From Bacteroidales bacterium (GTDB lineage: Bacteria; Bacteroidota; Bacteroidia; Bacteroidales; VadinHA17), in assembly GCA_012517605.1 (NCBI GenBank), contig JAAYUS010000201.1:1-48673 (forward strand): a DNA stretch of 48,673 bases, in the 5' to 3' direction. Positions 40,718 to 48,574 of the stretch are shown here, piece after piece. Both the position numbers and the translations under genes were made by a program. A model generated the notes under the pieces. It saw only the letters and a program-made list of their open reading frames with translations, did no database searches and was not told the origin of the DNA. Each line of letters starts with the position of its first letter. The first letter of the stretch is position 1.

Positions 40718-41413
40718 TCAATAGTCGAAAGAAGAAGCGTTATCCTGAATTCCTTTAATTATTTCAATCCCTTTTGAGGTCCCTATCCTCGAAGCCCCCG
40801 CTTCGATCATTGCCAGGAACTTTTCCGGAGTATGTATAGCTCCGCTTGCTTTCACTTTCAATCCCTTTGAAGCAACTGTATCATGCATTAATTTAACTTT
40901 TTCAACTTCACATGGTTTGCTTCCCCTTAACAGGCCAACAGATGTTTTAACAAAATCGGCGCCAACATCAGCCACAATATTGCATGCCCTGACAATCTCT
41001 TCATCAGATAAAAGTTCTATTTCAATAATGACTTTCAAAAGAGCATTTTTTGCTCTTATCTGTTTCAATACTGCATCTATGTCGCGTTTGACATGATCGG
41101 TCCTACCGCTTTTAAACGCCGAAATATTCATCACCATGTCAATTTCGTCCACACCCAGATCAAGGTAAGCCTTTGCCTGCTCCTCCTTAATTGATATCAG
41201 CTCATTCCCGAACGGAAATCCCACCACTGTTTCAAGCATAACGCCCGAATCCCTTATCCTCTCCTTTGCCAGACTGATATAATGAGGAAATACAACAACC
41301 GCATGAAAAGAATATTCAACAGCTTCACTGCAGAACCTTATGATTTCTTCTTCTGTTGCATCCATTTTTAAGGGACTATGGTCAATAAAACCAGTGTATT
41401 TACTTGTATCCAT
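40718..41413 (-). CDS. deoC: Deoxyribose-phosphate aldolase
   Basis: 231 residues. Cleaves 2-deoxyribose-5-phosphate to glyceraldehyde-3-phosphate and acetaldehyde in deoxynucleoside breakdown. The TIM-barrel signatures are clear: EIDMVMNISAFKSG (Asp92), the Schiff-base lysine K156 in DFVKTSVG, and K188 in VKASGAIHTPEKF, followed by the phosphate-binding GASRIGTS. Length fits the short bacterial type. Divergent from the S9 peptidase across 163 bp; no other deo genes here. Confidence 0.96.
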   Translation of the reverse strand: MDTSKYTGFIDHSPLKMDATEEEIIRFCSEAVEYSFHAVVVFPHYISLAKERIRDSGVMLETVVGFPFGNELISIKEEQAKAYLDLGVDEIDMVMNISAFKSGRTDHVKRDIDAVLKQIRAKNALLKVIIEIELLSDEEIVRACNIVADVGADFVKTSVGLLRGSKPCEVEKVKLMHDTVASKGLKVKASGAIHTPEKFLAMIEAGASRIGTSKGIEIIKGIQDNASSFDY

Positions 41414-41576
41414 GATTCTTTTATTTTGTTTAGATTTTCTGATCCACTGCTACCAAAGTCAAAGAAATAACAACAGTTTTCTTTCTGCCTTAAATTTAAT
41501 TTTTTAAAGTGGTAAAAGTGCCAGATTAAACCGAAAGGTTTTGTAAAATTGTAGCAATATCTTTAAAAACTCACCC

Positions 41577-43775
41577 ATGACAAAAAAAGTTGCTTATCTG
41601 TTTCTGATATACCTCATAGCAATAAATGTGACTTACGGACAGGGTTCCGGGATGCTGACCGAAGCTGATTACCGGCATGCAGCCTCGATGCTGGGCCCGA
41701 ATGTTAATAAATTAACAGACAATGACATACGTCCCGAGTGGCTGCCCGACGGCAGTTTATGGTACAAGTCAATGACAGATAACAAAGTTGAATTTGTTCT
41801 TTTCAACCCGGCTGATGGTAAAAAAGTCTTTGCTCCAACAAGGAAGGAATTGTTTGAAAAAGCTTCATATATCCCTGAGGAAAATAACATTATGTTTGAT
41901 GAGGTTTTATCGCCTGACAAAAAATATGTGGCTTTTATTCGCGACTGGAATCTCTGGATAAGGGAAACTGCTACCGGAAAAGAAAGGGCTCTTACCATTG
42001 ACGGAATTGAAAATTTCGGTTATGCAACCGACAATGCAGGCTGGAAACACAGCGACAGGCCTGTTCTGAGCTGGTCACCCGATTCCAGGAAAATTGCAAC
42101 ATTTCAACAGGACCAACGGCATGTAAGCGATATGTACCTTGTTAAAACAAGGGTTGGCGCACCTGATTTACAGGCATGGAAATATCCGCTTCCCGGAGAC
42201 AATGATATCATCCGGATTTACAGAGTGATTATAGACATTACCAAAGAACCAGCCCGGATGGTAAGACTGAAAATGAGCAGTGATGCCCGAAGGGGCACCC
42301 TTTGCGATGACATATCATGTGAAGGTGGATTTGATGATGTCGCATGGAGTTCCGACAGTAAAAAGCTTGTCTTTGTTTCCACAAGCCGCGATCATAAACA
42401 GGAGAACGTGAGAATAGCTGATTGCGAAACCGGAGAAGTAAAAGATATTTTTGAAGAAAAGGTCCCGACTCAATATGAATCGGGACAGGGAACTATAAAC
42501 TGGAAATATTTTTCTGCAACTAATGAAATAATCTGGTATTCAGAAAGAAGCGACTGGGGGCATCTTTATCTTTATGACGCCGCAACAGGAGCTTTAAAGA
42601 ACCAGATCACTTCGGGCGATTTCGTTGTGAGAGAGGTTCTTTATACAGATGAAAAGAACAGGACAATATATTTTATCGCAGGAGGCAAAGAAGCAGGCGT
42701 TAATCCTTATTTCCGGTACCTGTACAGGATCGATTTCTCAGGAAAAAATATGACCCTGCTGACTCCCGGACACGGCGATCATAGTATCAGTTTTTCTCCG
42801 GATAAGAAATATTTCATCGATACCTGGTCGCAGCCTGATGTACCTCCGGTTACAGAGATCAGGAACATCAGGGGCAAGCTTGTGTCTGTACTTGAGAAGA
42901 CCGATATTTCGCGCCTGAAAGCAACAGGTTGGAAGCCTCCTTTACCGTTTACAGTAAGATCTGCCGACAACAGGTGGGACCTTTACGGCCTTCTTTTCAC
43001 ACCATCAGGACTTAAAAGCGGCGAAAAATATCCGGTTATAGTCAATATCTACCCTGGTCCTCAGGGCGGAAGTGTCGGTTCATGGAGTTTTCTGGCTGCC
43101 CGCGGTGACTGCCAGGCCCTTGCCGAACTTGGCTTTGTTGTTGTGCAGCTCGAAGGAAGCTGCAATCCTGACAGGTCCAAGTCATTCCATGATGCATGCT
43201 ACGGAAACATGGCAGAAAACACATTGCATGACCAGGTCGCCGGCCTCAGACAACTGGCAGAACGTTTTACCTATATCGATCTTGAAAGGGTTGGCGTATG
43301 GGGGCACTCGGGGGGAGGATTTGCAACTGCTTCTGCAATGTTCAAATTCCCTGATTTCTTCAAGGTTGGCATTTCAGAATCGGGTAATCACGACAACAGA
43401 AATTATGAAGACGACTGGGGAGAAAGATATATAGGTCTGGAAACTATCGATAAAAACGGGAAATCAAGTTATGAAAGCCAGGCAAACCAGATGTATGCCA
43501 GGAATCTTAAGGGCAGGCTTCTGCTTATCCATGGAGGTATGGATGACAATGTTCCTCCCTATAATACCTACCTGGTTGCAGATTCGCTCATCAAAGCAAA
43601 CAAGGATTTTGACTTCCTGATCTTGCCGAATGCAAGACACGGATATGGTTCCGACAGCTATTACATCATGAGAAGACGCTGGGATTATTTTGTCAGATAC
43701 CTTATGGACGTCATCCCTCCGAAGGAATTTATTCTTAAAGTGGAACCAGATCCGAGACTTAAAGCCGGAGAATAA
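41577..43775 (+). CDS. Secreted S9-family prolyl peptidase (dipeptidyl-peptidase IV-like)
   Basis: 732 residues, signal peptide ending NVTYGQ. An N-terminal beta-propeller of the DPP-IV type (residues ~60-470, e.g. RPVLSWSPDSRKIATFQQDQ) is followed by the alpha/beta-hydrolase domain. Catalytic triad: Ser578 in WGHSGGG, an Asp in GGMDDNVPP (D656 or D657), and His688 in ARHGYG. Cleaves dipeptides with Pro or Ala in second position, or related peptides, outside the cytoplasm. Such enzymes serve peptide use in protein-degrading Bacteroidetes, in keeping with the M6 protease at 25627. A divergent promoter with deoC is expected, but no exact consensus was found. Confidence 0.93.
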   Translation: MTKKVAYLFLIYLIAINVTYGQGSGMLTEADYRHAASMLGPNVNKLTDNDIRPEWLPDGSLWYKSMTDNKVEFVLFNPADGKKVFAPTRKELFEKASYIPEENNIMFDEVLSPDKKYVAFIRDWNLWIRETATGKERALTIDGIENFGYATDNAGWKHSDRPVLSWSPDSRKIATFQQDQRHVSDMYLVKTRVGAPDLQAWKYPLPGDNDIIRIYRVIIDITKEPARMVRLKMSSDARRGTLCDDISCEGGFDDVAWSSDSKKLVFVSTSRDHKQENVRIADCETGEVKDIFEEKVPTQYESGQGTINWKYFSATNEIIWYSERSDWGHLYLYDAATGALKNQITSGDFVVREVLYTDEKNRTIYFIAGGKEAGVNPYFRYLYRIDFSGKNMTLLTPGHGDHSISFSPDKKYFIDTWSQPDVPPVTEIRNIRGKLVSVLEKTDISRLKATGWKPPLPFTVRSADNRWDLYGLLFTPSGLKSGEKYPVIVNIYPGPQGGSVGSWSFLAARGDCQALAELGFVVVQLEGSCNPDRSKSFHDACYGNMAENTLHDQVAGLRQLAERFTYIDLERVGVWGHSGGGFATASAMFKFPDFFKVGISESGNHDNRNYEDDWGERYIGLETIDKNGKSSYESQANQMYARNLKGRLLLIHGGMDDNVPPYNTYLVADSLIKANKDFDFLILPNARHGYGSDSYYIMRRRWDYFVRYLMDVIPPKEFILKVEPDPRLKAGE

Positions 43776-43803
43776 ATTTTTGTCTGTAAAAGACTTATTT
43801 GCT

Positions 43804-45072
43804 TTATTCAATCATCCCTGCTGCAACAGTTTCATTAGTTCCCTCTTCTATAAGGATGATGCTTCCTGTTATATTGTTTTTTACGTAACTGTCGTACGAG
43901 AGGGGTGAAGCAGTCCTGAGAGTAATATTTACAATATCATTCATTCTGACAAGTTCGTCAGTTGTTTCTTTTTCAAGAGTATTGATGTTCATCCTGTAGT
44001 TTACCGACTTCACTATGCAGCTTGTTTCACGTGTATTATTCCTCAGGAAGTATTTCACTCCGGTCTTCAGGGGTTTCTCATTAAACCAGCATAGCATCAT
44101 GGTTATATCCTGTCCTGAGGTGGCAAGCTTGTCGGGCTTTACAATTAAGTCGCCCCTGTTTATGTCAATCTGGTCTTCTATCTGAATTGAAACCGAATCA
44201 CCTGCTGATGCTTCAGCCAGGCTCCTGTTCATCACGTCAATGGATTTGATCCTTGACCTTAGCATGGATGGCATTACAACAACTTCATCACCTTTCCTGA
44301 ACACTCCTCCTGCAACTCTTCCTGCATAGCTTCTGTAGTCATGATAATCCGACGACAGGGGCCGGATGACAGTCTGAACCGGGAATCTGGCATCCGATGA
44401 ATTTTTATCTTTTTTTATCTGAATAGTCTCGATGAGCCTTAGAAAAGTAAGGCCGTTATACCACTTCATGTTTTCAGATGGTTCCACCACATTGTCTCCG
44501 TACTTTGCACTTATTGGAATAAAATGTACATCCTCAACATTGAGTCGTGATGCCAGAACTGAAAGGTCATTCTTTATTTTGATAAAATCAGCCTCCGAAT
44601 AATTCACCATATCCATCTTGTTTATGCAGAATATTATGTGCCTTATGTCGAGAAGTGCTGCAATATATGAATGTCTTATAGTCTGCTCCAGCACCCCTTT
44701 TCTTGCATCGATAAGTATTACAGCCAGGTCGGCGGTACTTGCTCCAGTGACCATGTTCCTCGTGTACTGTATATGCCCGGGAGTATCTGCGATAATGAAT
44801 TTTCTGGATGGAGTAGCAAAGTACCTGTAGGCAACATCTATTGTTATGCCCTGTTCCCTCTCGGCTCTGAGGCCGTCGGTGAGGAGTGACAGGTCAACGT
44901 CCTCTTTTCCCAAACGTTTGCTCGACTGGACTATATGCTCCATCTGATCCTCAAATATTGATTTGCTGTCGTACAGAAGCCTTCCTATCAGTGTGCTCTT
45001 GCCGTCATCAACGCTTCCTGCGGTAGTAAACCTGAGAAGGCTCTTAAAATTACTGTTTCTGTTATCTTCCAT
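43804..45072 (-). CDS. cysN: Sulfate adenylyltransferase subunit 1 (GTPase)
   Basis: 422 residues from MEDNRNSNFKSLL; the frame is open upstream to 45234, but that extension covers the heptamer repeats. EF-Tu-like GTPase: G1 GSVDDGKS (19-26), DTPGHIQYTRNM (G3) and NKMDMV (G4), then beta-barrel domains. With CysD it makes adenosine-5'-phosphosulfate (APS) from sulfate and ATP, with GTP hydrolysis driving the reaction. There is no fused APS-kinase (CysC) domain, consistent with direct reduction of APS. Last gene of the pst-cys series; it converges on the S9 peptidase gene with a 28-bp gap. Confidence 0.95.
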   Translation of the reverse strand: MEDNRNSNFKSLLRFTTAGSVDDGKSTLIGRLLYDSKSIFEDQMEHIVQSSKRLGKEDVDLSLLTDGLRAEREQGITIDVAYRYFATPSRKFIIADTPGHIQYTRNMVTGASTADLAVILIDARKGVLEQTIRHSYIAALLDIRHIIFCINKMDMVNYSEADFIKIKNDLSVLASRLNVEDVHFIPISAKYGDNVVEPSENMKWYNGLTFLRLIETIQIKKDKNSSDARFPVQTVIRPLSSDYHDYRSYAGRVAGGVFRKGDEVVVMPSMLRSRIKSIDVMNRSLAEASAGDSVSIQIEDQIDINRGDLIVKPDKLATSGQDITMMLCWFNEKPLKTGVKYFLRNNTRETSCIVKSVNYRMNINTLEKETTDELVRMNDIVNITLRTASPLSYDSYVKNNITGSIILIEEGTNETVAAGMIE

Positions 45073-45092
45073 ATTGTCGTTAATTTGAAAGG

Positions 45093-45175
45093 CCGGGGTT
45101 TGCGATCCGAGGTTCGAGGTGTGTGGAAATCCCAATACTGGTTTTCCCCGCGCCTCGCGCCGCATACCGCGCACC
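45093..45175. repeat. Two heptamer mini-arrays in the cysD-cysN spacer
   Basis: On the minus strand, GGTGCGC, GGTATGC, GGCGCGA, GGCGCGG run from 45175 to 45148 and begin directly after the cysD stop codon (45176-45178). Closer to cysN, on the plus strand, CCGGGGT, TTGCGAT, CCGAGGT, TCGAGGT fill 45093-45120. All are in 7-bp register and much richer in GC than the flanking DNA. Confidence 0.8.
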
Positions 45176-46078
45176 TTAAAAATATCCTTCCTTTTTTCTG
45201 TCCTCCATTGCAGCTTCCGATCTTTTATCATCATACCTGCCTCCCCTTTCAGTTACTCTTGTGGCTGCAATCTCCGAGATTATCTCCTTAAGCGACTGAG
45301 CTTTCGACAGTGTCACTCCTGTACATGTAATATCTCCGATAGTTCTGCACCTTACATCTGCCTCGAAGACTTTCTCTGAAGGTTTAAGCTGCATAAAAGG
45401 GGCCCATGCAAGATATACTCCGTTCCGGAGGAATATCTTCCGCCTGTGTGTGTAATATAATCCGGGAAGTATAATATTCTCTCTGAGAATGTATTGCCAT
45501 ACATCGAGTTCTGTCCAGTTGCTTATCGGGAAAACTCGAAAATGTTCACCGAAATTCTTATGGCCGTTAAAAATATTCCAGAGTTCCGGTCTCTGGTTTT
45601 TGGGGTCCCACTGACCGAATTCATTCCGGTGCGAGAAAAAGCGTTCCTTTGCCCTTGCTTTTTCTTCATCACGTCTTCCGCCTCCTACAGCCACATCTAT
45701 TCCGAGCCTGTCGATAACATCGAGAAGGGTTACAGACTGCGCCTTGTTTCGGCTTGCATTAATACCTGTTTCCTCAACAACCCTGCCCTCATCAATAGAG
45801 TCCTGAACAAGTCCAACAATGAGCTCTACCCCGAGTTCCCTGACGAGATCGTCCCTGAATTTCAGTGTTTCTTCAAAGTTATGACCTGTATCTATGTGAA
45901 GAAGGCTGAATGGCATTTTCGCAGGCCAGAAGGCCTTTTTTGCAAGGTGGACGAGGACAATCGAATCCTTTCCGCCTGAAAAAAGTATAACCTTCCTCTC
46001 AAACTGGGCTGCCACCTCACGCATTACAAAGATCGCCTCATCTTCCAGCTCTTTAAGATGCTCATCATTTATTTTCAT
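45176..46078 (-). CDS. cysD: Sulfate adenylyltransferase subunit 2
   Basis: 300 residues. ATP pyrophosphatase-type fold: the P-loop SGGKDS (34-39), HIDTGHNFEET, and GGGRRDEEKARAKER, all CysD hallmarks. It carries the catalytic site that adenylates sulfate; CysN is the partner. GGAG lies 12 nt upstream of the ATG on the mRNA as a likely ribosome binding site, preceded by the TTTTGCC array (46101-46170). The cysD stop is followed at once by another heptamer array. The gene is third from the end of the pst-cys series. Confidence 0.96.
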   Translation of the reverse strand: MKINDEHLKELEDEAIFVMREVAAQFERKVILFSGGKDSIVLVHLAKKAFWPAKMPFSLLHIDTGHNFEETLKFRDDLVRELGVELIVGLVQDSIDEGRVVEETGINASRNKAQSVTLLDVIDRLGIDVAVGGGRRDEEKARAKERFFSHRNEFGQWDPKNQRPELWNIFNGHKNFGEHFRVFPISNWTELDVWQYILRENIILPGLYYTHRRKIFLRNGVYLAWAPFMQLKPSEKVFEADVRCRTIGDITCTGVTLSKAQSLKEIISEIAATRVTERGGRYDDKRSEAAMEDRKKEGYF

Positions 46079-46100
46079 TTTGTTACTTTCTCCATTTTTC

Positions 46101-46170
46101 TTTTGCCTTTTGCCTTTTGCCTTTTGCCTTTTGTCTTTTGCCTTTTGCCTTTTGCCTTTTATCTTTTATC
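46101..46170. repeat. Heptamer tandem array (TTTTGCC), ten units, between cysH and cysD
   Basis: Ten 7-bp units read on the plus strand: TTTTGCC four times, TTTTGTC, TTTTGCC three times, TTTTATC twice. The array ends at 46170 and the cysH stop codon occupies 46171-46173, with no base between. On the mRNA the units are GGCAAAA-like and lie 22 nt ahead of the cysD start. The plus-strand frame across it (FAFCLLPFAFCLL) is an artefact. Confidence 0.95.
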
Positions 46171-46866
46171 TTATTTCACATGACACCCGCATTCCTTTGT
46201 TCCTCCTTGTTCCCACCACCACCTGCCGGCCCTGAAATCCTCCCCGGGCTGAATGGCTCTCGTACAAGGCTCACAACCTATGCTTACGAATCCTTTGTCA
46301 TGGAGGATATTATAAGGCACCTGATTGTCTTTTACGAATTCCTTTACCTTATCGAACGACCAGTCAAACAATGGATAGAACTTGAACAATTTCCTTTCCT
46401 CATCATATTCAAGCCAGTCCATATTGCTCCTGTTATCCGACTGGGCAGCCCTGATCCCCGATATCCATACTTCCTTCCCTTTCAGTGCCCTGTTAAGAGG
46501 GACCACCTTTCGTATCCTGCAGCATTCGATCCTGTTTTCTTTCGAATAGTAAAAACTGTAAGGCCCCTTAGCGGTGACCATTTTTTCAATATCTTCATGA
46601 TCAGGAAAATAGACGTGGATATGTTTCTGATATTTCTTCAATGTCTCATTGAAAACTTTGTATGTTTCGGGGAAAAGCCTTCCTGTATCGAGTGTTGCAA
46701 CCTGAATCCGGATTTTATTCTCAAAGATCATGTGAGTCAAAACCTGGTCCTCTATTCCGAAGCTGGTCGTAAAAAGCACCCTGTCAGGGAATATTTCAGT
46801 GAGTAAATCAAGCTGATCTTCAACAGTTTTGCTTTTGAGCGATGATTTCAGTTCCTTAATGTCCAT
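46171..46866 (-). CDS. cysH: Assimilatory APS reductase (phosphoadenylyl/adenylyl-sulfate reductase, 4Fe-4S type)
   Basis: 231 residues. Reduces APS to sulfite and AMP with thioredoxin. The cysteine set C115-C116 and C198-x-x-C201 (GCEPCTR) is that of iron-sulfur APS reductases; PAPS-specific enzymes lack it. Catalytic Cys226 lies in KECGCH near the C-terminus; the usual motif is KECGLH, so C228 is an extra cysteine. TTSFGIEDQV and LDTGRLFPETY bind the nucleotide. The APS type agrees with the absence of cysC. It is 11 bp downstream of pstB, clearly the same transcript. Confidence 0.95.
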   Translation of the reverse strand: MDIKELKSSLKSKTVEDQLDLLTEIFPDRVLFTTSFGIEDQVLTHMIFENKIRIQVATLDTGRLFPETYKVFNETLKKYQKHIHVYFPDHEDIEKMVTAKGPYSFYYSKENRIECCRIRKVVPLNRALKGKEVWISGIRAAQSDNRSNMDWLEYDEERKLFKFYPLFDWSFDKVKEFVKDNQVPYNILHDKGFVSIGCEPCTRAIQPGEDFRAGRWWWEQGGTKECGCHVK

Positions 46867-46877
46867 ATGATGTTTTA

Positions 46878-47720
46878 TTAACTAAAGCTGCCGGAAAGAT
46901 AATCTCTCGTAATCTGTTTTGAGGGAAAGGTAAAAAACTGTTCTGTCGGCCCTGCTTCAATAACCTCTCCCAGGTACATGAAGACAATGTAATCTGCAAT
47001 TCTTCTTGCCTGCCGAAGAGTATGCGTTACGAGGATCACTGTATATTTTTCCTTTAGTTTCAGGAAGAGATCCTCAATTTTCTTAGTAGATAGCGGATCA
47101 AGTGCAGAAGTTGCCTCATCACCGAGAATATATTCAGGTTCTATTGCCAGTCCGCGTGCAAGACAAAGCCGTTGCTGCTGCCCTATCGACAATTTTGTCG
47201 CTGAAGTTCTTACCCTTCCCCTCACTTCATCCCAGAGACCGACATATTGAAGATACTGGATGACAGTCTGGTTAATGGCTTTCCTTCTTTTGAGTCCATG
47301 GATGCGTGGCCCGTATGCAACGTTGTCGAATATCGACATTGGCAGGGGGCACGGCCGCTGGGCAAGAAGTCCCATTTTTCTTCTTGTGTCGTTTACATTT
47401 ACATTTTTATCATAAATATTTTCCCCGTCGACCATTACACGACCTGTTATTTTTACTTCAGGCGTCTCATCATGCATTCTGTTAAGGGTTTTAAGCAGGG
47501 TAGTCTTTCCGCATCCTGATGGCCCGATGATGCAGGTTATGCTTTTCTCCGGGATACTTATGTTGATATCTTTGAGAATATGAAGGTTCTCAATAAAGAC
47601 ATTGAGATTCTCAATTTTCAGCGACTGATCGTGAACATTCTTAGACAGTTTAAGATCATTATCTATTATCCTGAGCCTTCCTGAAACAGATTTACCTATA
47701 TATGCAGAGACTGAATTCAT
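46878..47720 (-). CDS. pstB: PstB-like ABC transporter ATP-binding protein
   Basis: 280 residues. Walker A GPSGCGKT (66-73), LNRMHDETPEVKITG as in PstB, signature LSIGQQQRLCLARG (177 onwards) and Walker B YILGDEATSALDP (197 onwards). Two positions differ from the usual PstB: LSIGQ instead of LSGGQ, and DEA instead of DEP. An N-terminal extension of ~33 residues precedes the core. It drives import through PstA and PstC. It overlaps pstA by 4 bp and is followed 11 bp later by cysH, so its transport role may be linked to sulfate rather than phosphate. Gene symbol by sequence family only. Confidence 0.88.
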   Translation of the reverse strand: MNSVSAYIGKSVSGRLRIIDNDLKLSKNVHDQSLKIENLNVFIENLHILKDINISIPEKSITCIIGPSGCGKTTLLKTLNRMHDETPEVKITGRVMVDGENIYDKNVNVNDTRRKMGLLAQRPCPLPMSIFDNVAYGPRIHGLKRRKAINQTVIQYLQYVGLWDEVRGRVRTSATKLSIGQQQRLCLARGLAIEPEYILGDEATSALDPLSTKKIEDLFLKLKEKYTVILVTHTLRQARRIADYIVFMYLGEVIEAGPTEQFFTFPSKQITRDYLSGSFS

Positions 47721-48556
47721 ATTTTATTTTTTGAGTACCTTGAACTTATATACCGTGATGTTAAACTAAGGATCAGAACAATGACAGTTAAAATTATGGC
47801 TGATGCATAACCGCGGTTCTGAACCTCTTCAACCGGGCTGCCCAGCTGAAAGAATATTGACAGTGGCAGGCTTGCTGCAGGCTGTGATGGTGAAACAGGA
47901 ATATTGTCAGTATACCCTGCCGTAAACAGTACAGTAGCAGCATCTCCTATCCCCCTTCCTGTGGCAAGAAGTATTGAAGTTATGAGTCCGGGCATCAGTT
48001 GCCTCAGTATCACCTTAGTCATTTCGTATCTTGTTGCTCCAAGTGAAAGTAGCGCATCCGGAAGTTCCCTGGAAAGGAGAATGGTCACCTCATCAAGCGA
48101 CCTCATCATTACGGGCATTATCAGCATCGAAACTGCAATTATGCCTCCGAGAAGTGAAGCTTTCATGCCAAGGTAAACCATAAGGGCAAAACCGAATGCT
48201 CCGTAAACAATTGAAGGAACGCCGAAAAGAATATCGAGGGAAAACCTTATCAATTCTGCAAACTTCGATTTTTTAGGAAGATAGAAATTAATATACATCA
48301 CGAGGGGAACACTGATCAACAGACTTATAAAGATCGATCCGCCTATAATATAAAATGACCCTACTATTGCATTAAGCACACCTCCTTCCTTTCCCAGATA
48401 GAAGCCTCCGCCGGGCAGCTTGGTTATCATATCAAGAGTCAGCGAAGGAAAACCTTTGTAAAAGATAGTGCCAAGAATGAATAACAGAACACCCAATACG
48501 ATCAGGGCCGCTATTATCATTATAATCTTAAAGATCCTTTCTTCGAGGTATTTCAT
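47717..48556 (-). CDS. pstA: PstA-like ABC transporter permease
   Basis: 279 residues with six membrane segments, from IIMIIAALIVLGVLLFILG to AIILTVIVLILSLTSRYI. The permease coupling loop (EAA-type) includes LPDALLSLGATRYEMT. GGVLNAIVGSFYIIGG, GVPSIVYGAFGFAL and GRGIGDAATVLFTAG are PstA landmarks. Works as a heterodimer with PstC in an anion importer. It starts 18 bp after the pstC stop, and its stop overlaps the pstB start. The binding protein that would decide substrate lies outside the window. Confidence 0.92.
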   Translation of the reverse strand: MKYLEERIFKIIMIIAALIVLGVLLFILGTIFYKGFPSLTLDMITKLPGGGFYLGKEGGVLNAIVGSFYIIGGSIFISLLISVPLVMYINFYLPKKSKFAELIRFSLDILFGVPSIVYGAFGFALMVYLGMKASLLGGIIAVSMLIMPVMMRSLDEVTILLSRELPDALLSLGATRYEMTKVILRQLMPGLITSILLATGRGIGDAATVLFTAGYTDNIPVSPSQPAASLPLSIFFQLGSPVEEVQNRGYASAIILTVIVLILSLTSRYISSRYSKNKI

Positions 48557-48574
48557 TTAATCCGCGTAATTTAC

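Noticed and set aside
41539-41565. Promoter of the S9 peptidase gene (TTTTG ... TATCTTTA)
   Set aside because: The spacing of 14 bp is too short and the last base of the -7 element is wrong; could not be supported.
45073-45234. N-terminal extension of CysN
   Set aside because: Covers the heptamer arrays and the cysD 3' end; MEDNRNSNFKSLL leads straight into the GTPase domain.
46117-46806. Plus-strand frame of 229 residues starting in FAFCLLPFAFCLL
   Set aside because: The start is the TTTTGCC array translated, the rest is antisense to cysH.
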